DNA of 64,000 nt. Origin: an uncultured Methylococcaceae bacterium. GTDB taxonomy: Bacteria; Pseudomonadota; Gammaproteobacteria; Methylococcales; Methylomonadaceae. The position numbers were made by a program, and so were the translations under genes. Position 1 is the stretch's first letter, and every line of letters starts with the position of its first letter. Positions 8,782-19,138 of this stretch are shown here, piece by piece. The stretch covers positions 1-64,000 of the forward strand of contig CAIVQX010000078.1 in NCBI GenBank assembly GCA_903908165.1. Reading direction: 5' to 3'. A model generated the notes under the pieces. The model was not told the DNA's origin. It saw only the letters and a list, made by a program, of their open reading frames with translations, and did no database searches.

Positions 8782-10149
8782 ATGCTTAAGGAAGGAATTT
8801 TGGAACGATTACAACCGGTTACTTTCAGTGAAGCTTTTCGCTTCTGGCTCAAGCTGGGTTTTATTAGTTTCGGTGGTCCTGCTGGACAGATTGCTATCAT
8901 GCATCAAGAATTGGTAGAGCGACGACACTGGATTTCAGAAAAACGTTTTTTACATGCGTTGAATTATTGCATGTTGTTGCCTGGGCCTGAAGCACAGCAG
9001 CTTGCGATTTATTTAGGTTGGTTAATGCATCGGACATGGGGAGGTGTTGTCGCTGGTTTGTTGTTTATTTTACCCTCACTTTTTCTATTAATTCTGTTAA
9101 GTTGGGTATATTTAAACTATGGTCATTTACCTGTAATTGCCGGCTTGCTTTATGGGATAAAACCTGCTGTTACAGCTATTGTGCTGTTTGCTGCGTATCG
9201 CATAGGTTCACGTGCTTTAAAAAATGGTGTTTTATGGACTTTAGCTGCTTTGGCTTTTTTTGCCATTTTCGTATTGAATACACCGTTTCCTTTGATTGTA
9301 TTAATCGCTGCTAGTTTTGGGTGTATTGGTGGATATGTTATGCCTGATAAATTTACAGTCGGTGGGCATGGCTTGGCTAAACAAAATTACGGTCCTGCTC
9401 TGATCGATGATGATACGCCCATTCCAGAGCATGCTAATTTTCGTTGGACTCACTTTTTTAAAATTGTCGTAGTAGGTTTGATTTTGTGGCTTGGTATGAT
9501 GAGCTACTTATGTGGATATTATGGTTGGAATGGCGCATTGACGCAAATGGGTTGGTTTTTTACCAAAGCTGCATTACTCACTTTCGGTGGCGCTTACGCG
9601 GTATTACCTTATGTCTATCAGGGTGCGGTTGAGCATTACCATTGGTTGAGCGCTACGCAGATGATTGACGGACTCGCATTGGGTGAAACAACTCCTGGCC
9701 CGCTAATTATGATTGTCACTTTTGTTGGGTTCTTAGCTGGTTGGAGTCAATTACCGTTCGGCTCAGATGCGACGTTGTTGGCTGGGGTGGTTGCAGCGGT
9801 CATTGTGACTTATTTCACTTTTTTACCTAGTTTTTTGCTGATAATTGCCGGTGGCCCATTAGTAGAGTCTACACGCGGTAATCTAAAATTTACGGCGCCA
9901 CTTTCAGCGATTACTGCTGCCGTGGTGGGGGTGATACTTAATCTTGCCGTATTTTTTGCATGGCATGTCTTTTGGCCGCAAGGGTTTAACAAACAATTTG
10001 ATGTAATTGCCGCTATGATTGGTATGGGTGCATTATTGGTAATGTTTCGATATAAGGTCGGTGTTATTCCTGTTATCGTTACTTGTGGTTTAGTCGGGGT
10101 GTCATTTTTATTTATAAAGCCTTGGATGATTCAGTATGGGGTATATTAA
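8782..10149 (+). CDS. chrA: Chromate transporter, CHR family (two-domain)
   Basis: FWLKLGFISFGGPAGQIAIMHQELVERRHWISEKRFLHALNYCMLLPGPEAQQLAIYLGW and second-half FGGAYAVLPYVYQ...GETTPGPLIMIVTFVGF. Confidence 0.92.
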   Translation: MLKEGILERLQPVTFSEAFRFWLKLGFISFGGPAGQIAIMHQELVERRHWISEKRFLHALNYCMLLPGPEAQQLAIYLGWLMHRTWGGVVAGLLFILPSLFLLILLSWVYLNYGHLPVIAGLLYGIKPAVTAIVLFAAYRIGSRALKNGVLWTLAALAFFAIFVLNTPFPLIVLIAASFGCIGGYVMPDKFTVGGHGLAKQNYGPALIDDDTPIPEHANFRWTHFFKIVVVGLILWLGMMSYLCGYYGWNGALTQMGWFFTKAALLTFGGAYAVLPYVYQGAVEHYHWLSATQMIDGLALGETTPGPLIMIVTFVGFLAGWSQLPFGSDATLLAGVVAAVIVTYFTFLPSFLLIIAGGPLVESTRGNLKFTAPLSAITAAVVGVILNLAVFFAWHVFWPQGFNKQFDVIAAMIGMGALLVMFRYKVGVIPVIVTCGLVGVSFLFIKPWMIQYGVY

Positions 10150-10337
10150 ATAGGTTTATTTCTCTGAGCGCCTGTTTTATCAGGGAGTTCCCGTAAGGGT
10201 GGGGTCATTTGGCCGATAAATTAGATCTTGCCCTGGTAGTGCGATAGCTTTAGGCTTCTTATAATGCTGTTATCCTATAGGCTGTCGGTCACTAATTTTT
10301 AGGTTAGCGGACCGAACATGTTTTAGATGGCTTTTAT

Positions 10338-10937
10338 TTATTTCTGCATTTCTCTTTCAAATAAGGCATCCAAATTTTTGTTGATAGTTTGATTCTGTTG
10401 ATTTGAGTGATCAATTTTAATTGGTTCTTGGAGAGATACTTCAGCTATTGGTTTGGGAATTGATGCTGTGATAGGTGGTTCTGCAATTTTGTTGTTATCC
10501 AGACGAAATACATCGCCATAAGTAGTATCGACATCAAAATCATTCCAGATATATATAGGATAGGCAACTGGTTTAGTCGGTAGTGGTAGGGTTAATAAAT
10601 CAGCAATGCCACAGCCGGCTCGACCCAGAGTATTAACTAGGCCTTTAAGAAATCCACCAAAGACGCCATAAAAAAAATTACTTTGATTAATGGTGTTGAT
10701 GATATTCTTGGGAAGTTCTAGTGGACTTGTGGTTAGATTCGCAAAAGCTATTAGGGCTTTATTACCGATTTTTTTATCATAGCTTAATTGAGTTATTGAT
10801 TCAGTTGAGTTATAGCTATGACTTTCGATAGTCTGATTGTCATAATCTTGTTGAACATCAGCCTGAATTAGTGGTGGATAAGCTATAAAAATTGAGGTAA
10901 AAATTACAAAAATGTAAAAATGAAAAAATTTATTCAT
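10338..10937 (-). CDS. Exosortase system-associated protein, TIGR04073-like
   Basis: SPLELPKNI...GVFGGFLKGLVNTLGRAGCGIADLLTLPLP pattern; signal-like N-terminus MNKFFHFYIFVIFTSIFIAYPPLIQA; internal Met start chosen over 11012. Confidence 0.65.
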   Translation of the reverse strand: MNKFFHFYIFVIFTSIFIAYPPLIQADVQQDYDNQTIESHSYNSTESITQLSYDKKIGNKALIAFANLTTSPLELPKNIINTINQSNFFYGVFGGFLKGLVNTLGRAGCGIADLLTLPLPTKPVAYPIYIWNDFDVDTTYGDVFRLDNNKIAEPPITASIPKPIAEVSLQEPIKIDHSNQQNQTINKNLDALFEREMQK

Positions 10938-10986
10938 ACTAAGTCCTACAACTGTATTGGTAAGACTAAGCATAGCAGAGCTGTTG

Positions 10987-13266
10987 TTATTTACTTTTTT
11001 GTGCTTTTGCAAAGGCCGTAGCCATTAGGTTTTGAATAGGTATTTGTTGTTTTTTTTGGTTGATTTGTTTAGGGATATTTCTATCATGTTTGGCTTCAAC
11101 TGTTTCAGGATGAGTTTTCATGGATAGTGATATACGCTTACGATCAATATCAACTTCCAGAACTTTTACTTTAACCATATCACCCGTTTTTACTGCGTCT
11201 CTTGGATCTTTGATAAAAGTATCTGATAAGTGTGAAATATGTATCAAGCCATCTTGATGTACTCCGATATCAACAAATGCGCCAAAATTAGCGACATTAG
11301 TTACTACGCCATCCAATCGCATACCAGGCTTAAGGTCAGATATTTTTTCGATGCCGGCTTTAAATTCTACACTCTTAAATTCAGGTCTAGGATCGCGTCC
11401 TGGTTTTTCTAATTCTTGCAGGATATCTGTAACGGTTGGCAGGCCAAAGTGTTCGTTGGTATAGTTTGCCGGGTTAAGTGAGCGTATAAATGCGCTTTGG
11501 CCAATAAGATCACGGATCGATTTTCCTGTGCGGCTTATAATGGATTCAACGACTGGATAGGCTTCTGGATGAACAGCTGAGGCATCAAGGGGGTTATCGC
11601 CATTCATGATACGAAGAAATCCTGCTGCCTGCTCATATGCTTTATCGCCAAGTCGAGGTACTTTTTTGAGATCTCTTCGATTAACAAAGGGTCCATTTTC
11701 ATCACGAAACGCCACAATATTTTCACTAACAGTTTTTGATAATCCTGAGACTTGATTTAATAGAGAAATAGACGCTGTGTTCACATCCACTCCTACTGCA
11801 TTTACGCAATCTTCGACAACAATATCCAAACCTTTTGCTAATTGAAATTGATTAACGTCATGCTGATACTGACCGACACCAATAGATTTTGGATCAATTT
11901 TAACCAACTCTGCTAAAGGGTCTTGCAAACGTCTGGCAATAGAAACTGCACCACGAAGGGATACATCCAAATCAGGGAATTCCTTAGCAGCAAGTTCGGA
12001 AGCAGAGTAAACAGATGCTCCAGCTTCTGATACGGTTATTTTTGTAAAGTTAAGATCACTGTGTTGTTTGATAATATCAGCAACCAGTTGATCAGTCTCT
12101 CTGGAGGCGGTGCCATTACCTATACTAACCAAGGCAACGTTGTGTTTTTTTATTAATTTTGCCAAGGTATCAATCGATTCGTCCCATTGTTTACGGGGTG
12201 GGTGTGGGTAAATAGTCTCAGTTGCCAACAATTTTCCTGTAGGGTCGACAATAGCAACTTTAACACCGGTACGTATTCCTGGATCAAGTCCCATGGTGGC
12301 TTTGGCTCCAGCAGGTGCTGCTAATAGTAAATCTTTTAAATTACTGGCAAAGACTCTTATCGCTTCCAGTTCTGCAGCCTCTCGTAATCTAAGTTTCAAA
12401 TCCAGATCAATGCGGGTAAATAGTTTTATTTTCCAGGCAAATCGGGCCGTTTCGGCCAGCCAGACCTCAGCAGGTTTCCTGTTGTCCTTGATGTTAAGGT
12501 AGTGAACGACAAACTGGACGCAAAGGCTATGCGCATCTTTTTCTTCAACACCGGGCTTTAGCGTTAAGGACAATAAATCTTCATTACGCCCGCGAAACAG
12601 AGCTAATGCTCGATGCGATGGAATTTTATTGATAGCTTCCTGATAATCAAAATAGTCTTTAAATTTTTCAGCCGCTTGTTCTTTTCCGGCGATGACCGAT
12701 GCATGTATAAATCCTTTTTGCCAAACTCGCTCACGTAATTCAGCCAGTAACTCTGCATTTTCAGAAATGCGTTCCATAATGATTTGTCGAGCGCCATCGA
12801 GAGCGGTAACTATATCAGGCACATTTTTTTCGGGATTAATAAAATTCGTAGCGACTTGTTCCGGGATCAGGTTTTGATCATCTAATAGCGCATCAGCTAA
12901 GGGTTCAAGCCCTGCTTCACGGGCTATTTGGGCTTTTGTATGACGTTTCGGTTTGTAGGGTAAATATAAATCTTCCAGCAGTGTTTTAGTGTCTGCCTCT
13001 TTAATGACTTTTTCAAGTTCAGGTGTTAATTTGTCTTGTGAGCTAATACTATCGAGAATGGTTTTTCGACGTTCGTTAAGTTCACGTAAATAACCTAAAC
13101 GATCTTCCAATTGTCTTAATTGAGTATCATCTAAACCACCAGTAACTTCTTTTCGATAGCGTGAAATAAAGGGTACTGTAGCGCCTCCGTCTAGCAATGC
13201 GATTGCAGCTCTGACTTGTTTGCTGTTAACAGATAATTCTTCAGCAATTCGTTGGATTATGTCCAT
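10987..13266 (-). CDS. tex: Tex, RNA-binding transcriptional accessory protein with S1 domain
   Basis: Tex core ([37 protein letters not shown]) and C-terminal S1 domain. Confidence 0.96.
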   Translation of the reverse strand: MDIIQRIAEELSVNSKQVRAAIALLDGGATVPFISRYRKEVTGGLDDTQLRQLEDRLGYLRELNERRKTILDSISSQDKLTPELEKVIKEADTKTLLEDLYLPYKPKRHTKAQIAREAGLEPLADALLDDQNLIPEQVATNFINPEKNVPDIVTALDGARQIIMERISENAELLAELRERVWQKGFIHASVIAGKEQAAEKFKDYFDYQEAINKIPSHRALALFRGRNEDLLSLTLKPGVEEKDAHSLCVQFVVHYLNIKDNRKPAEVWLAETARFAWKIKLFTRIDLDLKLRLREAAELEAIRVFASNLKDLLLAAPAGAKATMGLDPGIRTGVKVAIVDPTGKLLATETIYPHPPRKQWDESIDTLAKLIKKHNVALVSIGNGTASRETDQLVADIIKQHSDLNFTKITVSEAGASVYSASELAAKEFPDLDVSLRGAVSIARRLQDPLAELVKIDPKSIGVGQYQHDVNQFQLAKGLDIVVEDCVNAVGVDVNTASISLLNQVSGLSKTVSENIVAFRDENGPFVNRRDLKKVPRLGDKAYEQAAGFLRIMNGDNPLDASAVHPEAYPVVESIISRTGKSIRDLIGQSAFIRSLNPANYTNEHFGLPTVTDILQELEKPGRDPRPEFKSVEFKAGIEKISDLKPGMRLDGVVTNVANFGAFVDIGVHQDGLIHISHLSDTFIKDPRDAVKTGDMVKVKVLEVDIDRKRISLSMKTHPETVEAKHDRNIPKQINQKKQQIPIQNLMATAFAKAQKSK

Positions 13267-13520
13267 TTCTTAATTTCTTATGCAGGTTTAATTTGATGTA
13301 TTGTATCAGCCAGATTTCAATTTTTATTGTGTTCTTGATAGTTTCAGCTATTCAAAGTGGCAAAAGTTTTCAGTCAAAGATAAATTTTAAGTGTAAGGGG
13401 GGGGTGGATAATTGCCAACATGCTGAGATTTTTTTCTGAAAAATAATAGTTGTTGCTTAGTCATCTGGCACAAAAAATTTAGTTTTATAGGTGATCTACA
13501 GCAAAAAACTTTTTAAGTAT

Positions 13521-14585
13521 TTAGAGTCCCAAAGGATTTTCAGGATCTACACCATCCATAAAAGGTAAACGTCTATTTTGATTAGTGAGTTGGTATATTT
13601 TACCAAGCCAGTTGTTGAAAACGGCTTTTGCTGTATCTTTCCAAGTATTATCAATGTGATCGAGAATTTGTGTTTCAGGAAACTCATTGAGTGGTTTCTT
13701 GGAGGTTTTTGCCCATCTGACGTGCGCTTCATATTCAGAAAAAATCTGCTGTGCAATGTCATTAAAATAATTTTCAGGAAAAGGCGGATAGTTACTTATT
13801 TCATCATGATAAAAACGCATTACTTCTCGTTTATATTCTTTTAATAAGCTAATGTCGTCATATTCAGGGTGGCCTTGAAAAAATACAATACGAAAACCAT
13901 CTGGACTAACGGCAAGATGAACGCCAGCTTCTTTGCTGGCGGCCAGAACCTTAAGTCCACATTGTTCCATATCGGCTTGGAATATTTCATTGAAACGAGA
14001 GTGCGGAACATCAAACCGTGTGTTAATTTCAGCAACCAAAGGATGGTTTTTATTAATGAGTTTGTGAGAAAAAACACCCCAACGTTTTGCAGGTAAACGG
14101 GTGCGTTCAATGCCATAACAGTGCTGAATGACGGCATGGGTAGCAAGGCATGAGCAAAGTATAGATGTGACATTTTTCTTTGCCCAAGAGAAAACTTCTA
14201 TCAATGGTTCCCAAAAATCTTCTTCAGGTAAGTGGGGTTGAGTAACATTGGCGCCACTGATAATTAATGCATCCAAGCCATCCAGTTTTATTTTTTCGAA
14301 GGATTCATAATAGGTATCTATATGTGTTTGCACTTCAGGGCTCCTATTAAGTCCCTGTACTGTAAATGGATGGACGTGAAACTGAACAATTTGATTACAA
14401 GCACCTACCAAGCGAAAAAACTGCCTTTCAGTAGCCTCTAATGCGGCATCAGGCATCAAGTTGAGCAGGCCGATATGCATTTCTCTAATATCTTGTTGCG
14501 CAGCACGATCTGGAGCTAATATGTCTTCCCCTTCTTCATGTAGGCGTTTAAAAGTGGGTAAATCGATATGGGCGACTAAAGGCAT
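13521..14585 (-). CDS. metA: Homoserine O-acyltransferase, MetA/HTS family
   Basis: HIGLLNLMPDAALEATERQFFRL, catalytic CSCLATHA and FFQGHPEYD; acyl donor (succinyl or acetyl) not determined. Confidence 0.88.
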   Translation of the reverse strand: MPLVAHIDLPTFKRLHEEGEDILAPDRAAQQDIREMHIGLLNLMPDAALEATERQFFRLVGACNQIVQFHVHPFTVQGLNRSPEVQTHIDTYYESFEKIKLDGLDALIISGANVTQPHLPEEDFWEPLIEVFSWAKKNVTSILCSCLATHAVIQHCYGIERTRLPAKRWGVFSHKLINKNHPLVAEINTRFDVPHSRFNEIFQADMEQCGLKVLAASKEAGVHLAVSPDGFRIVFFQGHPEYDDISLLKEYKREVMRFYHDEISNYPPFPENYFNDIAQQIFSEYEAHVRWAKTSKKPLNEFPETQILDHIDNTWKDTAKAVFNNWLGKIYQLTNQNRRLPFMDGVDPENPLGL

Positions 14586-14604
14586 GGCGGTAGCTGAGAA
14601 GTGA

Positions 14605-15450
14605 TCATAATTGTTTAGCCAATGCGTCTGTTATTAGATGGAGAAAATCAGTTTCGTTTTTAACGGTGGCAACGTCTTTAGCATCAACGGTATAACCATA
14701 TTGGTCTGCAATGGCTTGATAGCGTGGCAGACGGGATTTAAATAACTCAGGAAAAACCCATGAAACAAAATCATCCGGAGGCATGTTGTCAGTAGATGAA
14801 TAGCCTTTTAGGTGCATAAATTCATTGAGTTTGTCATCTAGAAAAGCTTCTCTGTAGTAGAGTGGTTTGGGATCAGTCTTTGCGCGCTCAATAATGGTTT
14901 GTTCCAATGCAGGTGGTATTTTTATGTAAATAATTAATGTATTTTTTGCCAGAATTTCCAAGGACTGTGGGTTGTCCAGTTCACAAACACTTCCACCTGC
15001 ATCGTTGATAAAATGATGATAACCGTATATGTCTTCAGCTTTATGTATAAACTCAGGCACATCATTCATAGCTGCAATTTCTGCTTGATGATGTAATAGT
15101 TGTCGACGTTTGAATTCCTCAAGAGATAAACCACCTTTTTTAGGATCACCAACTTTACCTAAAAAAGTTGAAACAGGTGCAAGATTATCAACGGTTATTT
15201 TATTAGAAATGTAGATAGAGTCGGATAATAATAATTCCCGTAAAAATGGAATGCTCATCGCTTGTCTTTTAATATTATCGAGAATGGGCTCCCGAAGATA
15301 TTTTGTACCTATTCGGTAATCACCAGAATAATGAAACCATTTGGCCTTTGGTAGTTTATTGGCGAGTGTGGTTTTTCCAGCACCTGACATTGCTAGTAAA
15401 GTAATTCTTTTTGATGGCCAGTTTAAAAATTCCTGGGGGCTCATTTTCAT
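14605..15450 (-). CDS. P-loop ATPase/kinase-like protein of unknown function
   Basis: Walker A ITLLAMSGAGKTTLANKL; 281 aa. Confidence 0.7.
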   Translation of the reverse strand: MKMSPQEFLNWPSKRITLLAMSGAGKTTLANKLPKAKWFHYSGDYRIGTKYLREPILDNIKRQAMSIPFLRELLLSDSIYISNKITVDNLAPVSTFLGKVGDPKKGGLSLEEFKRRQLLHHQAEIAAMNDVPEFIHKAEDIYGYHHFINDAGGSVCELDNPQSLEILAKNTLIIYIKIPPALEQTIIERAKTDPKPLYYREAFLDDKLNEFMHLKGYSSTDNMPPDDFVSWVFPELFKSRLPRYQAIADQYGYTVDAKDVATVKNETDFLHLITDALAKQL

Positions 15451-15462
15451 ATCATAGATCCC

Positions 15463-15765
15463 TTATTGATCCAGATAGTCATCAATGTCTATATCTTCAG
15501 GATTGGGTTTATGTTCATCTGTGTCCGTATAACCCATGTCGTCGATTTCAAGGTCGTCAAAAGGTGCGCTCCAGTCTTCAGGTGCTTCAATATAATCAAA
15601 AGTGGAGCTATACCAACTGTCAGTATCGTATTCTCCAATATCCCCATTGAGATATTGCACGTCAATTGAATCATCATTTTCATCAATGGCGACAATTTTA
15701 AATTTCAAATTGTTTTCTATGTCTTTGTACCAACTACCAATTATAGGATCTGCTATTGTTGTCAT
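15463..15765 (-). CDS. Acidic DUF6763-like protein
   Basis: PIIGSWYKDIENNLKFKIVAIDENDDSIDVQYLNGDIGEYDTDSWY...PEDWSAPFDDLEIDDMGYTD; ATG at 15765 preferred over ORF track start. Confidence 0.6.
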   Translation of the reverse strand: MTTIADPIIGSWYKDIENNLKFKIVAIDENDDSIDVQYLNGDIGEYDTDSWYSSTFDYIEAPEDWSAPFDDLEIDDMGYTDTDEHKPNPEDIDIDDYLDQ

Positions 15766-16222
15766 GATGAATGCCTCAAATTTAATTAGGATGTTCGATA
15801 GACTATACAAGTTAGTCGGTCACGAAAAAAATTATGTTTCTTTGTGTGTATGAAATGTATTTGGTAGTTTATAAAAGTTATAGGCGCTATGTTTTTATTT
15901 TATGCAGTTATAAAGGATGTGTAGTTTCTATGCAAGTCTCTCTATAAGTTCAAAGTTAAAACATATGAATAGTTGTTAGAATGTATTTAATTTTTAATAT
16001 TGACTGTGATAATACCATCTTGAATGGATAGGCATAATAAGGTGTCTTAAAAATTATTTAATTATTCATTGAATTAGGAAATAGCTAAATAATTCAGAAT
16101 AAAGGTTGTATTGCTACTGTTTTATGATTCCATCATTAATTGATGTCTTGCAAAATTAATTTATGATGGTAAATATGCTAATGTCAATATCTAGTTATTT
16201 GGCTTTTATAAAAATAGTGGAG

Positions 16223-16251
16223 TTGACAAATTAAAGGTTATTTTCAAAATA
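16223..16251 (+). promoter_or_regulatory. Sigma70-like promoter of smbP copy 2
   Basis: TTGACA-N17-AAAATA. Confidence 0.4.
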
Positions 16252-16269
16252 AATATTGAGGAGAGAATA

Positions 16270-16605
16270 ATGAAAAAAATTTTATCTGTAATCGCGGGCT
16301 CTTTATTGTTTATAAGTGTAAGTGTATTTGCTGAAGAGCATCTAAATGCGGCACTTGAGCACGCCAATGCAGCAGTAGCTGAGGGCCACGCAGGTTCAGC
16401 TCCAAAACTGGCTATTCATGCTAAAGCAGCCTTGGATCATTCTTTGGCAGCATCTCTTGTTGCTAAAAGCGTTTCAAAAAATCATATTGATGCTGCATCT
16501 AAGTCTTTGCAGCAGGCTATTGACCATGCAGCATTGAATCATGTTGATCCAGCCACTAAGGCCTCTGAAGAGGGGGTAGCTCACCTGACTGCGGCTAAAA
16601 AATAA
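16270..16605 (+). CDS. smbP: Small metal-binding protein SmbP-like (copy 2)
   Basis: Aligns without gaps to the 387-722 product; same signal peptide type and His spacing. Confidence 0.8.
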   Translation: MKKILSVIAGSLLFISVSVFAEEHLNAALEHANAAVAEGHAGSAPKLAIHAKAALDHSLAASLVAKSVSKNHIDAASKSLQQAIDHAALNHVDPATKASEEGVAHLTAAKK

Positions 16606-16625
16606 TACGATTAGCAATTTGTAAG

Positions 16626-16652
16626 AAATGGGTGGGTTATCTCGCCCATTTT
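16626..16652 (+). terminator. Intrinsic terminator-like hairpin after smbP copy 2
   Basis: AAATGGGTGGG-TTAT-CTCGCCCATTTT, 11 pairs including G-U. Confidence 0.6.
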
Positions 16653-16952
16653 ATTTATCTTGTAAGCACAACTTTAAGCAATAATCTGATTTAGAGGCAG
16701 TGACTTTCTTATACAAAGAGCGAGTCAAATTTATAGCCGTGGTATAGCATTCTTAATAAAATTTTGCTTTCAGCCTATTAATTTGTATCTGCACAGTCAA
16801 TTCATATGCTTCGACTAATAAGCCTTCGTTGCCAACAGGGATCAGTTTGAGCGATAATAAGTAGAATTTAACATGTAATTATGTTGCTAAATACACTGCA
16901 ACACGCCATACGCTCAATATATTGAGCCAATAAGTAAGCTTTGGAATACGTA

Positions 16953-18350
16953 ATGAAAAAAACCATGTACGAAAAAATTTGGGACAGTCACCTTGTCGTT
17001 GATGAAGCTGGTCAAGCGCCATTGCTTTATGTCGATCGTCATTTAATGCATGAGGTAACGAGTCCACAAGCCTTTGAAGGTTTGAGATTATCTGGTCGTA
17101 AAGTGCGGAATCCTCAAAGCATTCTTGCAACAATGGATCATTGCGTACCTACAAAAAATCGTGATCTTCCTATTGCTGATCCGATAGCAAAGAAACAAAT
17201 TGAGACTATGGCTGAAAACTGCCGTGAAAATGGATTAAATCTCTATGATATGAAAAATCCGAATAACGGTGTTATTCATGTTGTCGTTCCTGAGCATGGA
17301 TTTGTGCATCCAGGTATGGTGGTTGTCTGCGGAGATAGTCACACAGCCACACATGGAGCTTTTGGTGCACTTGCATTCGGTATTGGTACATCTGAAGTAG
17401 AGCATGTCATGGCTACACAAACTTTACCTCAGAAAAAATCTAAAACAATGCAGGTAGTAGTGAATGGTGAATTATCCAAATATGCTTCTGCAAAAGATAT
17501 TGCTTTGGCAATTACCGGAAAAATTGGTACTGCGGGTGGAACTGGTTATGTAATTGAATATACCGGTTCGGCGATTAAAGATCTTTCAATGGAAGGACGA
17601 ATGACCCTTTGCAATATGGCCATTGAAGCGGGGGCAAGAGCTGGCTTGGTTGCACCGGATGAAAAAACTTATGAATATCTTAAAGGACGTGAGTTTGCAC
17701 CATCTAGTCAATATTGGGATCAGGCTTTGGCTTATTGGAAAAGCTTGGTTAGTGATGAGGGTGCAGAATTTGATGCCACTATAACATTGACAGCGGCTGA
17801 TATTGCGCCACAAGTATCTTGGGGAACCTCTCCAGAACAGGTTATTGGTGTTGACGGTTGTGTGCCTGCTCCGGAAAGTTTTGCAGATGAAATAAAACGT
17901 AAAGCATGTGAAAGTGCTTTGGCTTATATGGGGTTGAAGCCTAACACTAAAATAACCGATATTCCGGTCGATCTTGTATTTATAGGATCCTGTACTAATG
18001 GACGTATTGAAGATTTCCGAATAGCTGCTCAAGTAGCAAAAGGTACCAAGGTTGCCAAAGGCGTTATTGCAATTGCAGTGCCCGGTTCTTATCATGTTAA
18101 GCAACAGGCTGAAGATGAAGGTTTAGATAAAATATTTATTGATGCAGGCTGGGAGTGGCGGGATCCGGGTTGTTCAATGTGTTTGGCAATGAATGGTGAT
18201 GAATTGACCAAAGGTCAGCGTAGTGCATCAACTTCAAATCGTAATTTTGAGGGTAGGCAAGGTAAAGGTGGTCGTACGCATCTGGTTTCGCCTGCAATGG
18301 CAGCTGCAGCCGCTTCTGCCGGCCATTTTGTCGACATTCGTAACCTTTAA
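16953..18350 (+). CDS. leuC: 3-isopropylmalate dehydratase large subunit
   Basis: [49 protein letters not shown], aconitase Cys residues; ATG at 16953 preferred over TTG at 16941. Confidence 0.97.
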   Translation: MKKTMYEKIWDSHLVVDEAGQAPLLYVDRHLMHEVTSPQAFEGLRLSGRKVRNPQSILATMDHCVPTKNRDLPIADPIAKKQIETMAENCRENGLNLYDMKNPNNGVIHVVVPEHGFVHPGMVVVCGDSHTATHGAFGALAFGIGTSEVEHVMATQTLPQKKSKTMQVVVNGELSKYASAKDIALAITGKIGTAGGTGYVIEYTGSAIKDLSMEGRMTLCNMAIEAGARAGLVAPDEKTYEYLKGREFAPSSQYWDQALAYWKSLVSDEGAEFDATITLTAADIAPQVSWGTSPEQVIGVDGCVPAPESFADEIKRKACESALAYMGLKPNTKITDIPVDLVFIGSCTNGRIEDFRIAAQVAKGTKVAKGVIAIAVPGSYHVKQQAEDEGLDKIFIDAGWEWRDPGCSMCLAMNGDELTKGQRSASTSNRNFEGRQGKGGRTHLVSPAMAAAAASAGHFVDIRNL

Positions 18351-18373
18351 CAGATAAGTAGATCGGAAAAATT

Positions 18374-18985
18374 ATGGAACCTTATAAAAAACATGAAAGT
18401 ATCGCTGCTTTGATGGATCGTAGTAATGTGGATACTGATCAAATTATACCCAAGCAGTTTTTGAAAAAAGTAGAACGCAGTGGTTTTGGTGTACACCTAT
18501 TTCATGATTGGCGATTTAATGATAACGGAACTGATAATGAAGCATTTGAGCTGAACAAGCCAGCTTTCAAAGGTGCAAAAATTTTGGTCGCGGGAGATAA
18601 TTTTGGTTGTGGTTCATCCCGTGAACATGCGCCTTGGGCAATTGCTGATTATGGTTTCAATACCATCATTTCGACCAGTTATGCAGATATTTTTTATAAC
18701 AATTGTTTTAAAAATGGAATTCTGGCGATAAAAGTCGATAAAGATCAATTGGCCAGTTTGATGGCAGAGATAAATGCCAATGAAGGCGTTCGTTTTGTTA
18801 TTGATTTAGAAAATCAAAAGGTTATCACTCCTGCTGGCAATGGTTTTACATTTGATATCGATCCATTCCGTAAAGGCAATCTAATAAGCGGTTTAGATGA
18901 TATTGGTTTGACATTGAAGCATGTAGATAAGATAACTGCTTACGAAACTCGACACAAGCAAACTTATCCGTGGCTTTGGGTTTAA
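18374..18985 (+). CDS. leuD: 3-isopropylmalate dehydratase small subunit
   Basis: NVDTDQIIPKQFLK, GDNFGCGSSREHAPWAI. Confidence 0.97.
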   Translation: MEPYKKHESIAALMDRSNVDTDQIIPKQFLKKVERSGFGVHLFHDWRFNDNGTDNEAFELNKPAFKGAKILVAGDNFGCGSSREHAPWAIADYGFNTIISTSYADIFYNNCFKNGILAIKVDKDQLASLMAEINANEGVRFVIDLENQKVITPAGNGFTFDIDPFRKGNLISGLDDIGLTLKHVDKITAYETRHKQTYPWLWV

Positions 18986-19138
18986 GGATTTTATTGAGTG
19001 ATATAAAGACGGAAAAAGAAGTTTTAATAATCTCTAGAGTGCGTTTCATTTTATGTCTGAAACTAAGTATTAAAATCATCAAAAGTAGCTTTTTTCGCTA
19101 AAAACAAATTCTTAATTAGAAAATACAGGCTAAAAAGT

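Noticed and set aside
13395-13410. G-homopolymer run (gggggggg) in the tex-metA intergenic region
   Set aside because: Possible phase-variable tract in principle, but it lies downstream of metA's stop and upstream of tex without an ORF; more likely neutral or a sequencing-sensitive site
17586-18104. 172-aa ORF antisense to leuC
   Set aside because: Antisense shadow of a highly conserved gene; Cys/Ser/Thr-rich composition without domain features
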